Both the position numbers and the translations under genes were made by a program. Positions 24,701 to 37,330 of a stretch of 64,000 bases of DNA are shown one piece after another (position 1 is the stretch's first letter; each line of letters opens with the position of its first letter). The notes below the pieces were generated by a model. The model was not told where the DNA came from, did no database searches, and saw only the letters and a list, made by a program, of their open reading frames with translations. Source of the DNA: Myoxocephalus aenaeus (taxonomy: Eukaryota; Chordata; Actinopteri; Perciformes; Cottidae); NCBI GenBank assembly GCA_038501785.1, contig JBAMJR010000070.1, forward strand, positions 4,233,501-4,297,500. Reading direction: 5' to 3'.

Positions 24701-26241
24701 TATTTAATTTGTATTATTCAAATATTGTTTTAATATTATTATCATTACTGTTGTTATTATTACAAAATATTATTATTAAAGGCACAGCAGCGGCTTTTTG
24801 CAATAAAGTTCTAAAATAAATGAGAAGATACTTTTCATTTGAATGTATTTAATTCACACAAGAGTAAAGACAAATAGGCCTCACCGTGTGGTTATTTCAC
24901 ACACACGAGTTATTAATTTAATCACCAGAAGACACGCTGCACCGTGATGTATTTATCGTTTTTGAGATATAAAATGATCTGTGTCTGAGATAAACAATAA
25001 TCATGTTTGAAACAAATAGAAATAGAATTTTAACCGTAATAGTATCATCAATATATCAACATCAAATAATTAAACGATGGTTGTTCTTTTGATTTGAGCA
25101 TTTATCCAAAGAGTGTTGGGAGTAAACATGTATGGTGTAGACGCATCCCTGACTTTTTGATTGTCTGTCTGTCTGTCTGTCTGTCTTCAGACTGCACAGC
25201 GGGGAGAAACCGTACGTCTGTGACATCTGCGGCCAGGCCTTCGCTCAGTCCAGCACGCTGACGTATCACAAGCGGCGGCACACGGGAGAGAAACCGTACC
25301 AGTGCGACCTGTGCGGCATGTCGTTCTCCGTCTCCTCGTCTCTCATCGCGCACGCCCGAAAGCACACGGGTGAGCGAGTTTTGCTGCTTCCTCGATTTTT
25401 TTTTTTTTTTTTTTTTTTTTACTGGGTTGAATGCTTTAAATTCTTTATTTTTAAAGACGATTTGTTTAAAGTTGGGAGCAATTTGCAGAGGCTCAATATT
25501 TTGTAAAGAAGCTGTGTAGTTAATGGTGCCAATAATGTCATTTATTACCTGATTTTCTTTTTAGTTTAGAGGATCATTTTGATTTCATATTTATATTCAT
25601 TCTCATTATGTATTATCGTAATACATAATTGTCTAGAATGTTACAGTGACTGTGAACACAGCATTTTGTATAATATTTCATATGTGTCTATTATTATAAT
25701 AATAATAATAATAATCATACATTTTATTTGTAGAGCGCTTACTCACGGCACTTTACATGGTAAAAACAAACTATATAAGCAATAATAACAGAGATGACAT
25801 AACAATAAGAAACAAAACAAAAACATACTTAGCTAGCATCACAATAGATATGTCATAAATATAATATAATAAATATGTGTGTTTGTATTTCAGGCGAGAC
25901 TCCGTACAAATGTTCGCAGTGTGACGGAAGTTTTGTGACGTCTTCCGAACTAAAGAAACACATGAGGCGACTTCACCCAGGTGAGTTCTCCTGAATCCCA
26001 CCACCGACTTTAAAGTCCGTCCAGCGTGAGACTCACGAGACGGCAGGGAGGAGACAAAGACACAAAGTGAGGCTACATGTGTGAGATTTGAAATTTAAGC
26101 AAACAACGTTATTCAATATCAGATTGTGGGCGGTGCCATAAAGAACCAGAGAAGATTTAAACACAGGGACTCTAATTCTTGTTTGTTTTTGCGGTGTGTT
26201 TTATTTTTAAAATGAAAGGAAACTGTGAAATGCGATTTTAA

Positions 26242-26322
<81 letters not shown>

Positions 26323-27194
26323 CGTGTGTGTGCGCGTGTGTGTGTGCGTGTGTGTGCGCTCGCAGAGGGGAACAACGGAGTGCAGTGTCTGCTGTGTGGA
26401 AACCGCTTCGCCAGCGTGAAGAACATGATCAAACACCAGGAGAAGGCTCACGCGGATGAAGTGCGGCAACACAAGGAGAGAGCCAGAGCAGGTGTGTGTG
26501 TGTGTAAATATGTAAACAGTTGTGTAAATGTGTTTGTATTTTATAGTAATGGACAGAAATGATCAAATTGCCAAGTTTGAGACAAATGATGGACAGATGG
26601 TTTTATCAAGATTTCTTGTGTTTATTTGATGTTGACTAACTGATGTTATGTTGCACTGTTCCTTTAAGAGACAGCACTGATTTAAAGAAGCTGTGTTGAT
26701 GTTTATTAAGGGATGTTTTTATTTTTTATATATGTATATATTTGCCACTATATCTACTCCCATTTATAGAAATGTTCATATTTCAAAATGTGAAAAACAC
26801 AAATATTTAGATTTATAATAGACATACAGTTAAAGTTAAACATCAGCTCTGAATGAACATCCTAAAAAAAATATTAAGAAATAAAGTAGGTTCATAATAA
26901 GTAGAGGTACTTAAAATAAAAAATGTCCTAACCTATTGACTTTATTTCTTCTTTTGACCGTGACCAGATCCACTCCTTCCTTTCTTACCTTTCACAATAA
27001 AAGCCCAGCCGCTGTGTCGCTGCTCACCAGAGAGAGAACTCAAATTCACTCAGAGTATTATAGCTTAGACTATACAACTGTCGATATACCTTTTTATTGA
27101 TTTATTTATTTAAAATACTGTCGGTTGAGTCTTTTGTGTGTGTTGTTTATTCGTCACGTCTCCGGTGTGTAAAAAGGGCTTTTTATTGACGTTA

Positions 27195-27234
<40 letters not shown>

Positions 27235-27627
27235 CCAGTCGTCCTCCTGGCCTCCAGTCATCCGGTGGCTTTCGTCCAGAGCAAACTCACCCAGGAGAAC
27301 CGAGGCATGGCTTCCATCCCGGAAGGCGGCGAGCCGGCGAACCCCGACCCCAAAGCCGCCGGCGACGCTGCCGCCGCCGCCGCCACCGCCGCCGCCATTC
27401 AGGACTTCAAGTCGGAGCCCACTCACACCGCCATCACCGCCGCCGCCGAACCCGCCGAACCCGACCAGGTGACCTTCGAACCCGACCCGGAGCAGACCAT
27501 CAACTCCGACACGCTGCACGCGCTGGTGGAGCAGCTGCGGCCGCCGCCGTCCCCGGCCCAGAGCCTGGAGCAGATCGTCATCATCCGGACGGTGGACAAC
27601 GGCGAGCACAACCCTCCTCAGCAGTGA
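21709..27627 (+). CDS. mynn: Myoneurin, BTB and C2H2 zinc-finger protein (complete, 7 coding exons, 740 aa)
   Basis: MYNN is a nuclear BTB/POZ zinc-finger protein, presumed to be a transcription regulator. Coding exons: 21709-21974, 22778-23793, 24377-24536, 25191-25369, 25894-25980, 26366-26491, 27239-27627; GT-AG throughout, phases match, 2223 nt. The BTB domain is residues 1-115 (DFLCDITIMVRDVEFRAHRN, then LLEFIYTGQMNLS). An AT-hook-like GRKRGRPKR is at 201-209. Two Arg-Gly blocks lie at about 231-251 and 297-319, then an acidic run at 334-367. Eight C2H2 fingers span about 378-598, with linkers HTGEKP, the family-typical MHHGEEKP, and HSGEKP. The tail is Ala/Pro/Glu-rich. Finger count, finger sequences and the head-to-head LRRC34 neighbour support MYNN over other ZBTB genes. 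The long RG and acidic insert is more extreme than in the mammalian protein as I remember it. Confidence 0.92.
22017..22110 (+). mobile_element. Retroposon fragment, CCTTTATTAGTCC family
   Basis: GATAATCCTTTATTAGTCC followed by a diverged form of the GGGGAAATTGCAGGATTACA motif. It is the same family as 22317-22635, 24139-24285 and 42893-42955. It lies in the first coding-region intron of MYNN. Confidence 0.6.
22317..22635 (-). mobile_element. Retroposon copy in reverse orientation, interrupted, MYNN intron
   Basis: Its two ends (22317-22385 and 22560-22635) are the reverse complement of 24139-24285 in the following intron: GATTGAGTCCACTTC and GCAATTTCCCCACTGCGGGA are both found inverted there. 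A different repeat (TTTGACTCCGG type, 22386-22445) interrupts it. Confidence 0.7.
22637..22690. mobile_element. Short dispersed repeat, CAGAATCAG family
   Basis: TCAGAATCAGAAAGCGTTTA, then a stretch resembling the common fish repeat that ends in GGAATTTGACTCCGG. A better-preserved copy, with that ending, is at 22386-22445. Confidence 0.5.
24139..24285 (+). mobile_element. Retroposon copy in forward orientation, MYNN intron
   Basis: GATAATCCTTTATTAGTCCC through GAAGTGGACTCAATCA. It is the inverted partner of 22317-22635 across the intervening exon. Confidence 0.7.
25161..25190. repeat. (GTCT)n microsatellite forming the acceptor tract of a MYNN exon
   Basis: Six GTCT units run directly into TTCAG, the 3' splice site of exon 25191-25369, and serve as its polypyrimidine tract. 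Confidence 0.85.
26244..26365. repeat. (GT)n microsatellite abutting a MYNN splice acceptor
   Basis: A long GT run with GC interruptions ends in GTGTGCGCTCGCAG, the acceptor of exon 26366-26491. The spurious CVCVCV and HTHTHT frames come from this run. Confidence 0.95.
27200..27233. repeat. (GT)n microsatellite abutting the last MYNN acceptor
   Basis: The GT run is followed directly by ACCAG, the acceptor of the terminal coding exon 27239-27627. Confidence 0.95.
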
Positions 27628-28413
27628 GTCGCGGCGGGGCGGGAGCCCCTCGCGTTCAGAGGCGTTCACGGACAACTTTCATTACAACGTGGTGTTTTTT
27701 TTTTTTTTCTTCCGTAATAATCACGCTCCGCTCGCCAACGGCGATGGACGTGAACAAACGCCGGTGAAACGGGGGAAATTATCGAACAAATTCTCCGGCG
27801 TGAACGTCCATCATCGACTTCCTGCAGCGAGGGATGATTACCGACATTTCAGGTGCACTCACTTTTATATTCACCTCCAAATAAGCGTGAGTATATTGTT
27901 GTTATTACGCACAGAAATGACGGTGGGAAGTACAAAAACAGGACTTTTGAGTTGTGATTGCAGCTGAACCTTTTCACAGAAAGCATTTGGAGTAGTTTTT
28001 TTGGGGGAAAACACACAACACATCTAGTTCCTGGCCGGGGACTTTCGGGGTTGGATTTTTTTTGTGTGCAGGATTCTCTCTCTTGCCGCTGCAGAGTTGT
28101 GTCGACAGTATTTAGACATTGGGTCATTTTGTAATCTCTTCATTGCACCGACGCTGATCCCGATGAGACGATTGAGAGTCTGTGAGATTCTTTTTTTTTG
28201 ACGAAAACGGGAAGTTTTAGAACGATCTTTGTTCCCGCTGAACACCAGATAAAGCTTACATTAAATAAACGTGTGAAACTTCTCCGCTGATTTTCAAACC
28301 TCACCGGCTCCTTAAACTCCACTAATTTACCCCCCACCCCCGAAAAAAAACAACCTAGAGACTATTTTCTCGGACGTTGACGTGCAGTTCTGTTGCCGAT
28401 ATGATGTAATATC

Positions 28414-28419
28414 AATAAA
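28414..28419 (+). terminator. MYNN polyadenylation signal candidate AATAAA
   Basis: ATCAATAAACG lies about 790 bases after the stop codon. A second candidate is at about 28818-28823 (GAGAATAAATG). Confidence 0.45.
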
Positions 28420-29453
28420 CGTTTATCAGATATAAAACGCTCTCATTGTTTTCATAGACGACGTAGTCGGTAGGCGATGATTTTATTAGTCTCAAAGTGT
28501 TTGACTTGTGTTTTTTTTTTTTATTATGTCATGTGATCACCACTCTGGTAATGCAAACAAGCTTTTTGTTTCAGTGTTATATAGTTTTGTTTTATTTTTA
28601 AAAGCAGCTGTTTTAGCAGAAGAGTTTGAAAACTGCATTATATTTCTATCAACTTTAAACTTTCTTTCTTTTCTTTTCTTTTTTGTGACAAAGGTCGTCT
28701 GCATTACTTGTGTACATAAATGTGACTCGCTTAAACAAGTTCACCGCTGTAAAATTAAAGTCAAGTCAAGACAGAAAGGGACAATCAGACGTGTGTTTTG
28801 TCTCTGTGACGGCTGAGAATAAATGATTATGGATGATGGTTCTCTTCATGGCGTTTCTTTCAGCATCTACTTTTATTTGATAATTTGCAGTTCTGTTTAA
28901 AATGTTCAAAATGTTCAACTTGAAAAAAGCTACTCGGAATTAAATACAGTTATAATTCAATACATTTGTAGTTTAGTTTTCTATGCAAGGACTTTTATAT
29001 AATAGAGATATTTCCCCCAAAACATTGATTACATCCCTGCTTTTACTTTTAGCTGAACTTTTTTTAATTTAGAAAATAAAACCAAAGTAGCCGTTGAGGA
29101 AGAAAAAAAATGAAAATAGTAAAAGTATAGTTTCTAGATGTTGACAATCAATAATCAAAGAAGATTTAATTTAATTACAATACAAACATTAGAACAAATG
29201 ATTAATGATGCATATAATGATTAATGATGCATATATTGATATATGTATGTATACATATATTGATATATGTAGTTTATATTGTAGTATATATAAATGTATT
29301 TATAAATGTATTATGTATATATTTATATACATTTCAGTACAAACATTACAACAAAAGAATGTGTTGTACATTATATACAATTATAAATAGATAGTATATA
29401 GATCTTTATATTGTTTATAGATATTTATATGTGGATATATTATTTTTGTTTTA

Positions 29454-29454
29454 G

Positions 29455-29503
<49 letters not shown>
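29454..29503. repeat. (AT)n microsatellite
   Basis: An uninterrupted TA run next to a retroposon-like tail at 29513-29560. Confidence 0.95.
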
Positions 29504-29505
<2 letters not shown>

Positions 29506-30397
29506 CTACACAAGTCAAGTTTATTTATTTATAGAGCACATTTCAGCAACAACACAGAAAACATCGTTTAGAAATGAAATGTGGAACTTCATCAATAAAA
29601 TATACGATTCTGTCCTCAAAAAATGAAAGTAGTTGTTTTGAGATTACTTTTTTAAATTAAACCCAAATTATGTAAAAATAAACTGGACGTTTAGCATTAA
29701 GGTACTGTTCTTAAGTACTAATTTGAAGTACTTAAAGTAACTAATAAATTTTTACTTCACTCCATTTACTCAGCTATTATATCTCAGGATAATGATTGTG
29801 TTCTTGTTATCATGTTCATATACGTGTTAAAAACAGGCTATATTTATAAAGAAATATGCATAAAACTGAATTACATGCCTCAAGAACTTATATAACACCG
29901 AACCGTTTTTGTGGAAACATTTAAAACGCTTTAAACTGACAATTAAATTAAAGTTTCTAATAAGAGCTTTTATGTTGTGTTGATTCTGGCGCCCCCTGTG
30001 GACCAAAGCGGTAGTGTCTCTGAGCACCAGGGTCCCTTTAGAAAACCTCATTTTACTGCAGCAGGGTCTGACAGGCTGCTCCTCTCAGTCCTGGTTCTGG
30101 TTCTCCCGTGACGCCCTTCCCTCCAGCGGGGCCAGCAAGACGTCCTGGGTCTGGCGGAGGAGGAGGAGGACTGCAGGCCCAAGGCTGCAGGTGAACTGCG
30201 TTTGCATTATTCTTGGTGTGAACATGTTTAGCAGCTGAAAATGCAAATCTGAGAAGACGTTGACCACTAAATGAGATTAGAGCGACAGAAATGTTAAGCA
30301 GCCGGATCAGGATCAGTCTGTTGCCTCATCACATGAATATCATTTTATACATCAACCAAACAGGAAGAGTTAGACTTCCTGCACTGCATGCACTTGG

Positions 30398-30400
<3 letters not shown>

Positions 30401-30473
<73 letters not shown>
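30401..30473. repeat. (GT)n microsatellite
   Basis: About 36 GT units in the intergenic region. Confidence 0.95.
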
Positions 30474-30475
<2 letters not shown>

Positions 30476-32459
30476 CGAGAGAGTGAGAGAGTGAGTGAGT
30501 GAGATAATATGAGATAACAGTTTAACTTTCTCAAAAGTTACATCGATGAGGAGGAGGATGATGATGATGTGGCCCAAAGAGTCTGTCTTCTGTCTGTCTT
30601 TCCTCCTGCAACATTGAAACAAGTCTAAACTTTTAAATCCTTTTGGTTCTCAAGTTGAGATCAGTTGGAGGACAAAAATCATCCTGATGTCATTGATCAC
30701 TGGAGCTGCAACGTGTGAACTCTGCTCTCCACTTTTGGACACCAGGAATCTGAATGAATGAATGTTCTTTTCAGCCAAGCAACACACTTAAATCACTTTC
30801 CGTGTTCTGCTCCCTCCTGCGGATAAGAAACTGGAGGAGAAGCCAAGATCTGAAACATGGAAGATGACACTGATTCTGACCCTGGGAGGAAACTCATCTG
30901 AGTTCCCGTTACACGGTGAAACTCCCACATTACCAAAGACATGTGAAGTCAGGCGACTGGATTTCTGTCTCCTCCTCCATCTTCACTCCCACATAAACAC
31001 AGAGCTCCTGGCACATTCATTACGGGCTCCAGCTGATTACAGACGTCAGCTCTGCAGAGAAAAAGAACGTGTGTGTGTTTAACAGAGTGCTTTCTCCCCA
31101 TAAATCCTTGTCATGCTCCTTTAATATCCCTGCAGGGGAGTTAAAGTGCAGCAGTAAGTTCAGTGTTTCCTCTCTTATGAATCCAAACCTCTGAGGTGTT
31201 TTTATTCATCTTATCTTCCATATGCATGATGTATTTATAAACATGAACTGTGTGTCTCTGCTGCTCAGAAGCTGCAGGCGTGGTTTAGCGGAGGAAACCG
31301 CTGGAGCAAGTGCATCCGGAAGTTACCCTTCAAAATAAATTAATGCGATTTTTAAAATATAATTATTTTTGTTTGTTTGTGTTGTTCTAGTTAACAGATA
31401 TTGAAACAAACACGGTGTCAAAGTACAAAACAATATTTTTTGAAGAGTTGATATTCAGTGTGGTATATTTAATCCAGTATTTTGCATATTGCTTGCTCTA
31501 TATTTTGGGGAAAGTCATTTGACTTCACATTTGATGCAAATGAAAGACAGACTCAGACTGAGAATATTTTGCTGCGTTAATTTAACACGACAACGGATTC
31601 ATTTTCAATTTTCTGACACGGAAAGAGAGTTTGATTTTGTTGCACTGCAAACTTTTTCAACTCGCTTACGATACTTTTAGTACTTTTTATAAGAATTTTG
31701 ACGATATCGATCATTTTATAATGTGATTCAAAAGAAGAAGAATGGTAATAAAAAAAAAATCATACTAATAATTTCACTCAAAGGCAAATCACATGACACA
31801 TACCGGCTATTAATAACAAATGTATTTACATCATTTGTTACTAATCTGTTTTAGTTTTAGTTGACTAAGATTTGTTTATATTATTATTATCACTGTTATT
31901 ATTATTACCATTATCATTGTTATAATTAATATTATCAACATCATTGTCGTCATTATCAATATTATTATTTTGCTTTACCATCATCAATATCATTGTTGTT
32001 TTTAAACATTATTTTATCAATATTATTATTTATAATTATTATAATCATTGATGTTATAGTTATTATTACTGATATTAGCATTATATACTATATTATTATA
32101 TTAAATTGTCATGACAATGTGGAGACGAGAAACTGGGAAGTTCCAAACCTTCTGGATCCACTGACCCCGAAAGACAGTTTTATTTTGAAAGTGCATCCAC
32201 AGGAAGTCCAGTCGCGGCTCACTGTCGTGGTGTTTACAGAGCTGCTGGATGTGGTGACCGCCTCAGAGCTCCTCCGGTCACTCAAACCAGCAGCTGCTGT
32301 CGCTTCAATTCATATTAGCAGGTAAGAAAAAATATCCATCATTCCACCGTTTAGCTGCGCGGTTAAGCTCACATTGATCCTTCTGCTGTCTGTGTGTGAG
32401 TGAGAGTGAGAGAGTGTGTGTGCGTGCGTGTGTGTGTGTGTGTGTGTGTGTGTTTAGGG

Positions 32460-32830
32460 TATTTAACCACATCACTGTTTGGTGAAGTTTGCTCCAGTTG
32501 AGGCAGCGCAGGCGCGTAAAACGCGTAATTAGTGGTCATTTGCGCGTAAAGTTGGCGCGTAACGAGCGGAACGGCGACGCGGCGTTGGTGTTGCGGGAGT
32601 CTCCCTCCCTCCCTCTCTCTCTCTCTTTTATATAATGTTTTTTGGTACGTGGAGGCATCTGTCCTGCTCCTCCGCAGTGGCGTCAGTGTGCGGCTGGATC
32701 GCAGCGACCGGATGCCGCACTCACTGCCTCACGAGGATCCGACGCCCTGGCTGGGTTTCCACCCCGAGGAGGATCGGAACGGGTCCGACCTGATACGGAG
32801 GAGCGCGCGCCGCTTCTTCCTTATTTTCCA
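32460..32830. promoter_or_regulatory. CpG-containing patch, possible promoter or leader exon
   Basis: This stretch is richer in CpG than its surroundings (GCGCGTAA repeats, GGCGACGCGGCG, GAGCGCGCGCCG). A pyrimidine run and TATATAA lie at about 32600-32635. It could be a distant promoter for PLD1 or an unrecognised gene; the ORF from 32713 (MPHSLPHEDPTPWLGF) resembles nothing I know. Confidence 0.3.
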
Positions 32831-34325
32831 CTCGTCGATACTAAAGCACTTCCTCCGAAATCATTCAGGTCATGGAGCATCACGGCTTATGTCCTCCACC
32901 GACACCTTCTCACCGATCCCGAAACGATCTCTCTGTCCGCTTCTCCTCACACTTTTAATTTGAAATGTTTCCCCCTGACACATTGATTGAATTGAGATGC
33001 CTGAAGACAATAATGATTCATCGCCACTGACAGACGTCTCAAGACAACCAGCTGCATTGTGGGTCGTGGAATTCTCCAGCGCATCGCACATTCGAAGAGG
33101 AACGTTTGGTCTGCCAGCACCGCGGAGGAGACGTGGACAGAATAAAGGAAACACTCAGTTTAACAGTTGTCACACAAAATGAACATTATAATATTATATT
33201 TATATATTCATTTAATTCATTTGTTGTACTGCAAACTTTTTTAACTCATTAACGATACTTTTTGCCACAATTTTAAGGTTACCGATCATTTATTACATTT
33301 AAAAAATATCCAGATCTGGTTCCTTGTCGTCGCCCAGGAGACGCTGTGTTGAATGTTTGATTTATTTAGCCTTCGCTGGATGATTGATTCACTTTGGGGA
33401 TGCCAAACTAACACGTCATCCAGGGTTTCGCCCTGAACGTGTATCTTTATAATTATGACTTTTCTGCAGCTGACTGAATCATCCAAATCCCTGAGGCATC
33501 TCGTCTCATGATCGATTCAGTCAGCGGAGGACTGACTTTAAAACAATGAGGAGAGGTTTGAGTGGTGATGTTTTTAGGGCAGCATGCAGAAGCTGAATCC
33601 ATCACCAGGTTGTTTGCTTGTGTCTTAAACCAGTTGATGATGTGAGAGGAACATGCCGGCAAACAAATGTTAGTCTTTCCAGGTATTTTTTTTTTTTAAT
33701 AACAAAAGTTATCTGCCTCAGCCAAACAAACACTTTGCATCGGTGGCTCCAGACTGGTGCTTTTCTCGCTTTCGACTTCCTTCCTCCCCCAATAAATAAT
33801 GAATGTCAGTAGAGTTGTAGAGCGGGAGTATTAAAAGTTGTATTTAATGACATCTTTAAACTCGCAATAACCTATTTTCTCTCCACTTTATTTCCACATC
33901 CAGTAGTTACTGAGCAACATGATGATTCATTCGGAGTCTTTGTGTCCAATATGCTCTCTTTTAGCTCCGTCTTCGTTCTCCACCACCTCTTGATGGAAAT
34001 ATCTGTCTCTTTATCTGCTAAATGCTCCACTATGTTCACCAGCTGCTTTCTAACTGAGTCTGTCGGCTGTTTGCTGCTGAGCAGGAAGAGAGCAGAGGCT
34101 TTTTACAGCTTCTTCTCTTAGAAAACAACGCTATGAGAGCCGTGGGAGTCAACCAGAACAGTGAAGTTGATAAACTGACTTTAAAGCTCCGTAAAGACGA
34201 GAGGAGTTGCAGATTCCAGACTGTTCTCACACACTGTTTGTCCTTTACCCGAGAAAAGTAATTTTTATAGAACCCACTTAATCAATTTGTATGTAGATCA
34301 ATAATTCGTGAGCAGGACAGGTGAC

Positions 34326-34453
34326 GTATGAATGAATGAATGAATGAATATATACTTTATTAATCCCCGAGGGGAAATTTGGTGTCGGGGGTAGCAGCAA
34401 CTTACAACAAAATAAACAAAAACAGCAGGACGAAAGATAAAAGATATATACAA

Positions 34454-34494
<41 letters not shown>

Positions 34495-34540
34495 TAAAAT
34501 AGAATAAAATAGAAATAGAATAATGTCGGGGAGAATCTGA
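34326..34540 (-). mobile_element. Retroposon 3' fragment with (GAAT)n tail, inverse of 11490-11959
   Basis: GAATGAATGAATGAATGAAT, then TATATACTTTATTAATCCCC and GAGGGGAAATTTGGTGTCGG. This is the reverse complement of the tail seen at 11890-11959. Confidence 0.6.
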
Positions 34541-34689
34541 AGTTCAACTGAATGAAGCTGTATTATGTTTTAGCAGGTTTTTACAACGGTTAATCTTTAC
34601 CTGCTGGTTGTTGTTGTTAGCAGCACGGATGGATTACTGACCGGGCTTACAGGGTCAAGGGGTCTTACTCACAAAATCTGCTGGAAAAA

Positions 34690-35190
34690 AACCTCAAAAA
34701 CTATTTCAAAGAGACGCTTAATGACCACAACACAACTACAAACAACCCAAAACAACAACAAAGTCAAACGAACCGTAAAGAGACACAATACGACTTCAAA
34801 CGACCCAAATTTACAACAAAGAGACGGAAATAACCATAGAAATTGAAAACATCTTTAAAAGGGATGCAAAACGGTCACAGAGAGACAGAAGAATTACAAA
34901 AAAATAGATGTAAAATGACTAAAAATAGATGCAAAGAGATGCAAAATGACCAAATGTACACAAAGAGATGCAAAATTACTAAAAATGTATGCAAAGAGAT
35001 GCAAAATGACAAAAAAAATAGATGCAAAATGACAAAAAATGTATGCAATGAGATGCAAAATTACCATAGAGGACAGATGACTACAAGGAGATGCAAAATG
35101 ACCTAAAATAGATGCAAAACGACCTCAAGGACACGCAAAATTACTGAAAATAGATGCAAAAAGGCCACATAGAAATGTAAAATTACAAAA
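34690..35190. repeat. Degenerate tandem repeat, GAGATGCAAAATGAC-type
   Basis: Units such as AAAGAGATGCAAAATGACTA and AAAATAGATGCAAAATGAC are repeated with variable spacing. A related array in inverse orientation lies at 37780-38130 (TTTGTGTCTCTTTGTAGT). Confidence 0.7.
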
Positions 35191-36952
35191 AATGGACTGA
35201 GAGTTTTGGTGTCTCTGTGAGTCCATTCTCTGGAGCCCATTGTCTCATAATCCGTCCGTGGTCAGGAGTGCTTTAAAGCTCTGTGAGGTGTCTTCCTGAA
35301 ATGCACCTCGGGAGACTTCTTCTTCTTCTTGAGTTTGTACATCCAGACGCGTTGCTCTGCAGAAAGGACCTCCTTTACTGTGTTGAAAGGCGGCTGCAAC
35401 ACCTGCTGTGGGGCAACTCCACGGCTGGTTTTGGGGCCACGAAGACGTTGTTGTAACACCGCCGTGAGACAGGAAGTCTGAGGAAAGAGAGAAGAAGAAA
35501 GAAGAAGGTCTTCTTTCTTTTATCATTTGATTAACATTAACACGTGAGTGGATGGGCGTGTCCATGAGTGACGAGGGTTTTAGAAGGACCTGCTCCTCCA
35601 GTCTCAAGTGTGAGTCATTTTTAATTTGTTTTCTCATGAATTCAATGGGGCAAAGTTCTCCCGAGGAGGAGGCCGACCAATGGGCTTGGCTGTAGCGCTG
35701 TGCTGCTCAGGTAGAATACTGTGTGTGTGTGTTTGATCATATATTCAGATAATGGCTCTTCCAGCAAACAAAGTGCACGGCCAAGGAGTGCTTAATTGAC
35801 TTTGTGGGTGTGAGTGTGTGTTTTTGTACCCAATACACACTCAAAGATGGGCAGGGGAAGCTGAAGGCGCGGTGGGAGAGGTCTTATCAGCAGCTCCAAA
35901 CAGCAGCTCATGGAATGTCTGCAAAAATATAACCTGTAGAAGAAGTCGGAGGAGCCTCGGACGGTGACTCCACTACAGGCCACTTTAATTTTTGGAATTC
36001 TAACAAAACTATTGGTTTCAGTTCAAATAAAATAAGAATGTTTGTTTCATAGACTAAGATACGTACGTAAGTGAAGTATTAATGTAAGTAAAACAACATT
36101 GACTTTTGGTTTCCAGTGGTGTCCTGGGTGAAAGTCCTGTGCTGGTTTCACCTGTGTGTCCACACTATTTTGTTAAAGTGCAGGTTACGAGATCGTAAGC
36201 GTTTCGATTGACTCTTAACGGCTCTCAACATGTCGACTGTGAACCAGTGGACATTACTGACGCCAACAAAAACAAAGCAATAACGCGACAGCCAGTTTTG
36301 GAGCAAGAAACTAAACATGCAACCGATCTTAAATACTTGTATTTCCTTTTAAAATGCAGTGCGAGGTGGTATTTCCATAATCCCATAACCGTACTTTTAA
36401 ATGGCTTTGAAAGGTTAAATCTCTGCGTTACACAAACACAAAGTGTGGATCCGCGGTTAAAGAGCTGATTGTGTATACGAAAGGTTGGATCTCCTCTGCG
36501 GTGGCGTGTCGAGTTGAATCGACTCTCCCTCGCGCTGAAGGACCTTCCCGCCAGAGAAAAGCGACTCCCACTTCTTTTCCCCGCTCTCTCCATCATGTCC
36601 GGAATCTGAAGTGTATTTCCAGCGTGTTTGCATTCTTCACAGTCGTTAATTAGAAGGCAGTTTAGTCAATTTAGTGATTCCACCGTGAGCAAACCTTTCT
36701 TAACAATCGGGTCACTGCCTGCAGGCTGACGGTCTTCAGTCTGCTGCCGGGCTTCTCACTTGTTGCTGGAAACGATCAAAGCTGTTTATAGAAGTGGACG
36801 TAGTCGTTGAGTCGTCTCTCATTGGTTTGTGGACTGAGGTTTTGAAGCCTCAAGTTTGGCATTTTGGCCATCGCCATTTTATAAGTGAGCATTTTTAGAT
36901 CATCCTCGTACAACGGTTTTCAAAATAAACGTCCGTCTTCACAGGAAACGAC

Positions 36953-37330
36953 TCGTGAAATACTTAGTTAGGTTTAAGAAAAGATTGTGAAATACTTAGT
37001 TAGGTTTAAGAAAAGATTGTGAAATAATTAGTTAGGTTAAAGAAAAGATTGTGAAATACTTAGTTAGGTTAAAGAAAAGATTGTGAAATACTTAATTAGG
37101 TTAAAGAAAAGATTGTAAAATACTTAATTAGGTTAAAGAAAAGATAGTGAAATACTTAGTTAGGTTAAAGAAAAAATCGTAAAATACTTAATTAGGTTAA
37201 AGAAAAAATCGTTAAATACTTAATTAGGTTAAAGAAAAGATGGTGAAATACTTAGTTGGGTTTCCGAAAAATAACGTGAAATACTTAGGTTAAAGAAAAG
37301 TTTGTGAAATACTTAGTTCAGGTTCTTAGT
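36953..37330. repeat. Minisatellite, about 31-bp unit, about 12 copies
   Basis: Unit GTGAAATACTTAGTTAGGTT plus AAAGAAAAGATT with small variations. A single related unit is at about 46202-46240 (TTAGTTAGGTTAAGAAAAAG). Confidence 0.9.

Larger units (their letters stand above)
28440..32100. other. Intergenic region downstream of MYNN
   Basis: No gene is supported. It holds (AT)n at 29454-29503, a retroposon-like tail at 29513-29560 (AAGTCAAGTTTATTTATTTATA), an exon-like segment at 30132-30190, a (GT)n array at 30401-30473 and AT-rich TTATTATTA repeats near 31880-32100. Confidence 0.4.

Noticed and set aside
23643..26460. Could the zinc-finger gene be another ZBTB family member?
   Set aside because: Eight fingers with the MHHGEEKP linker, the BTB sequence and the head-to-head LRRC34 neighbour all fit MYNN.
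26119..26562. HTHTHT / CVCVCV proteins at all (GT/CA)n sites, and IYIYIY proteins at (AT)n sites
   Set aside because: Translation of dinucleotide microsatellites; no coding evidence. The true exon at 26366-26491 is read in a different, spliced context.
35245..35637. 130-codon minus-strand open frame rich in Lys/Glu
   Set aside because: Contains simple AAGAAGAAG-type sequence and no family match; two overlapping frames are equally open.
36953..37330. Regularly spaced repeats resembling a CRISPR array
   Set aside because: The units are directly adjacent with no unique spacers, and the window is vertebrate; it is a minisatellite.
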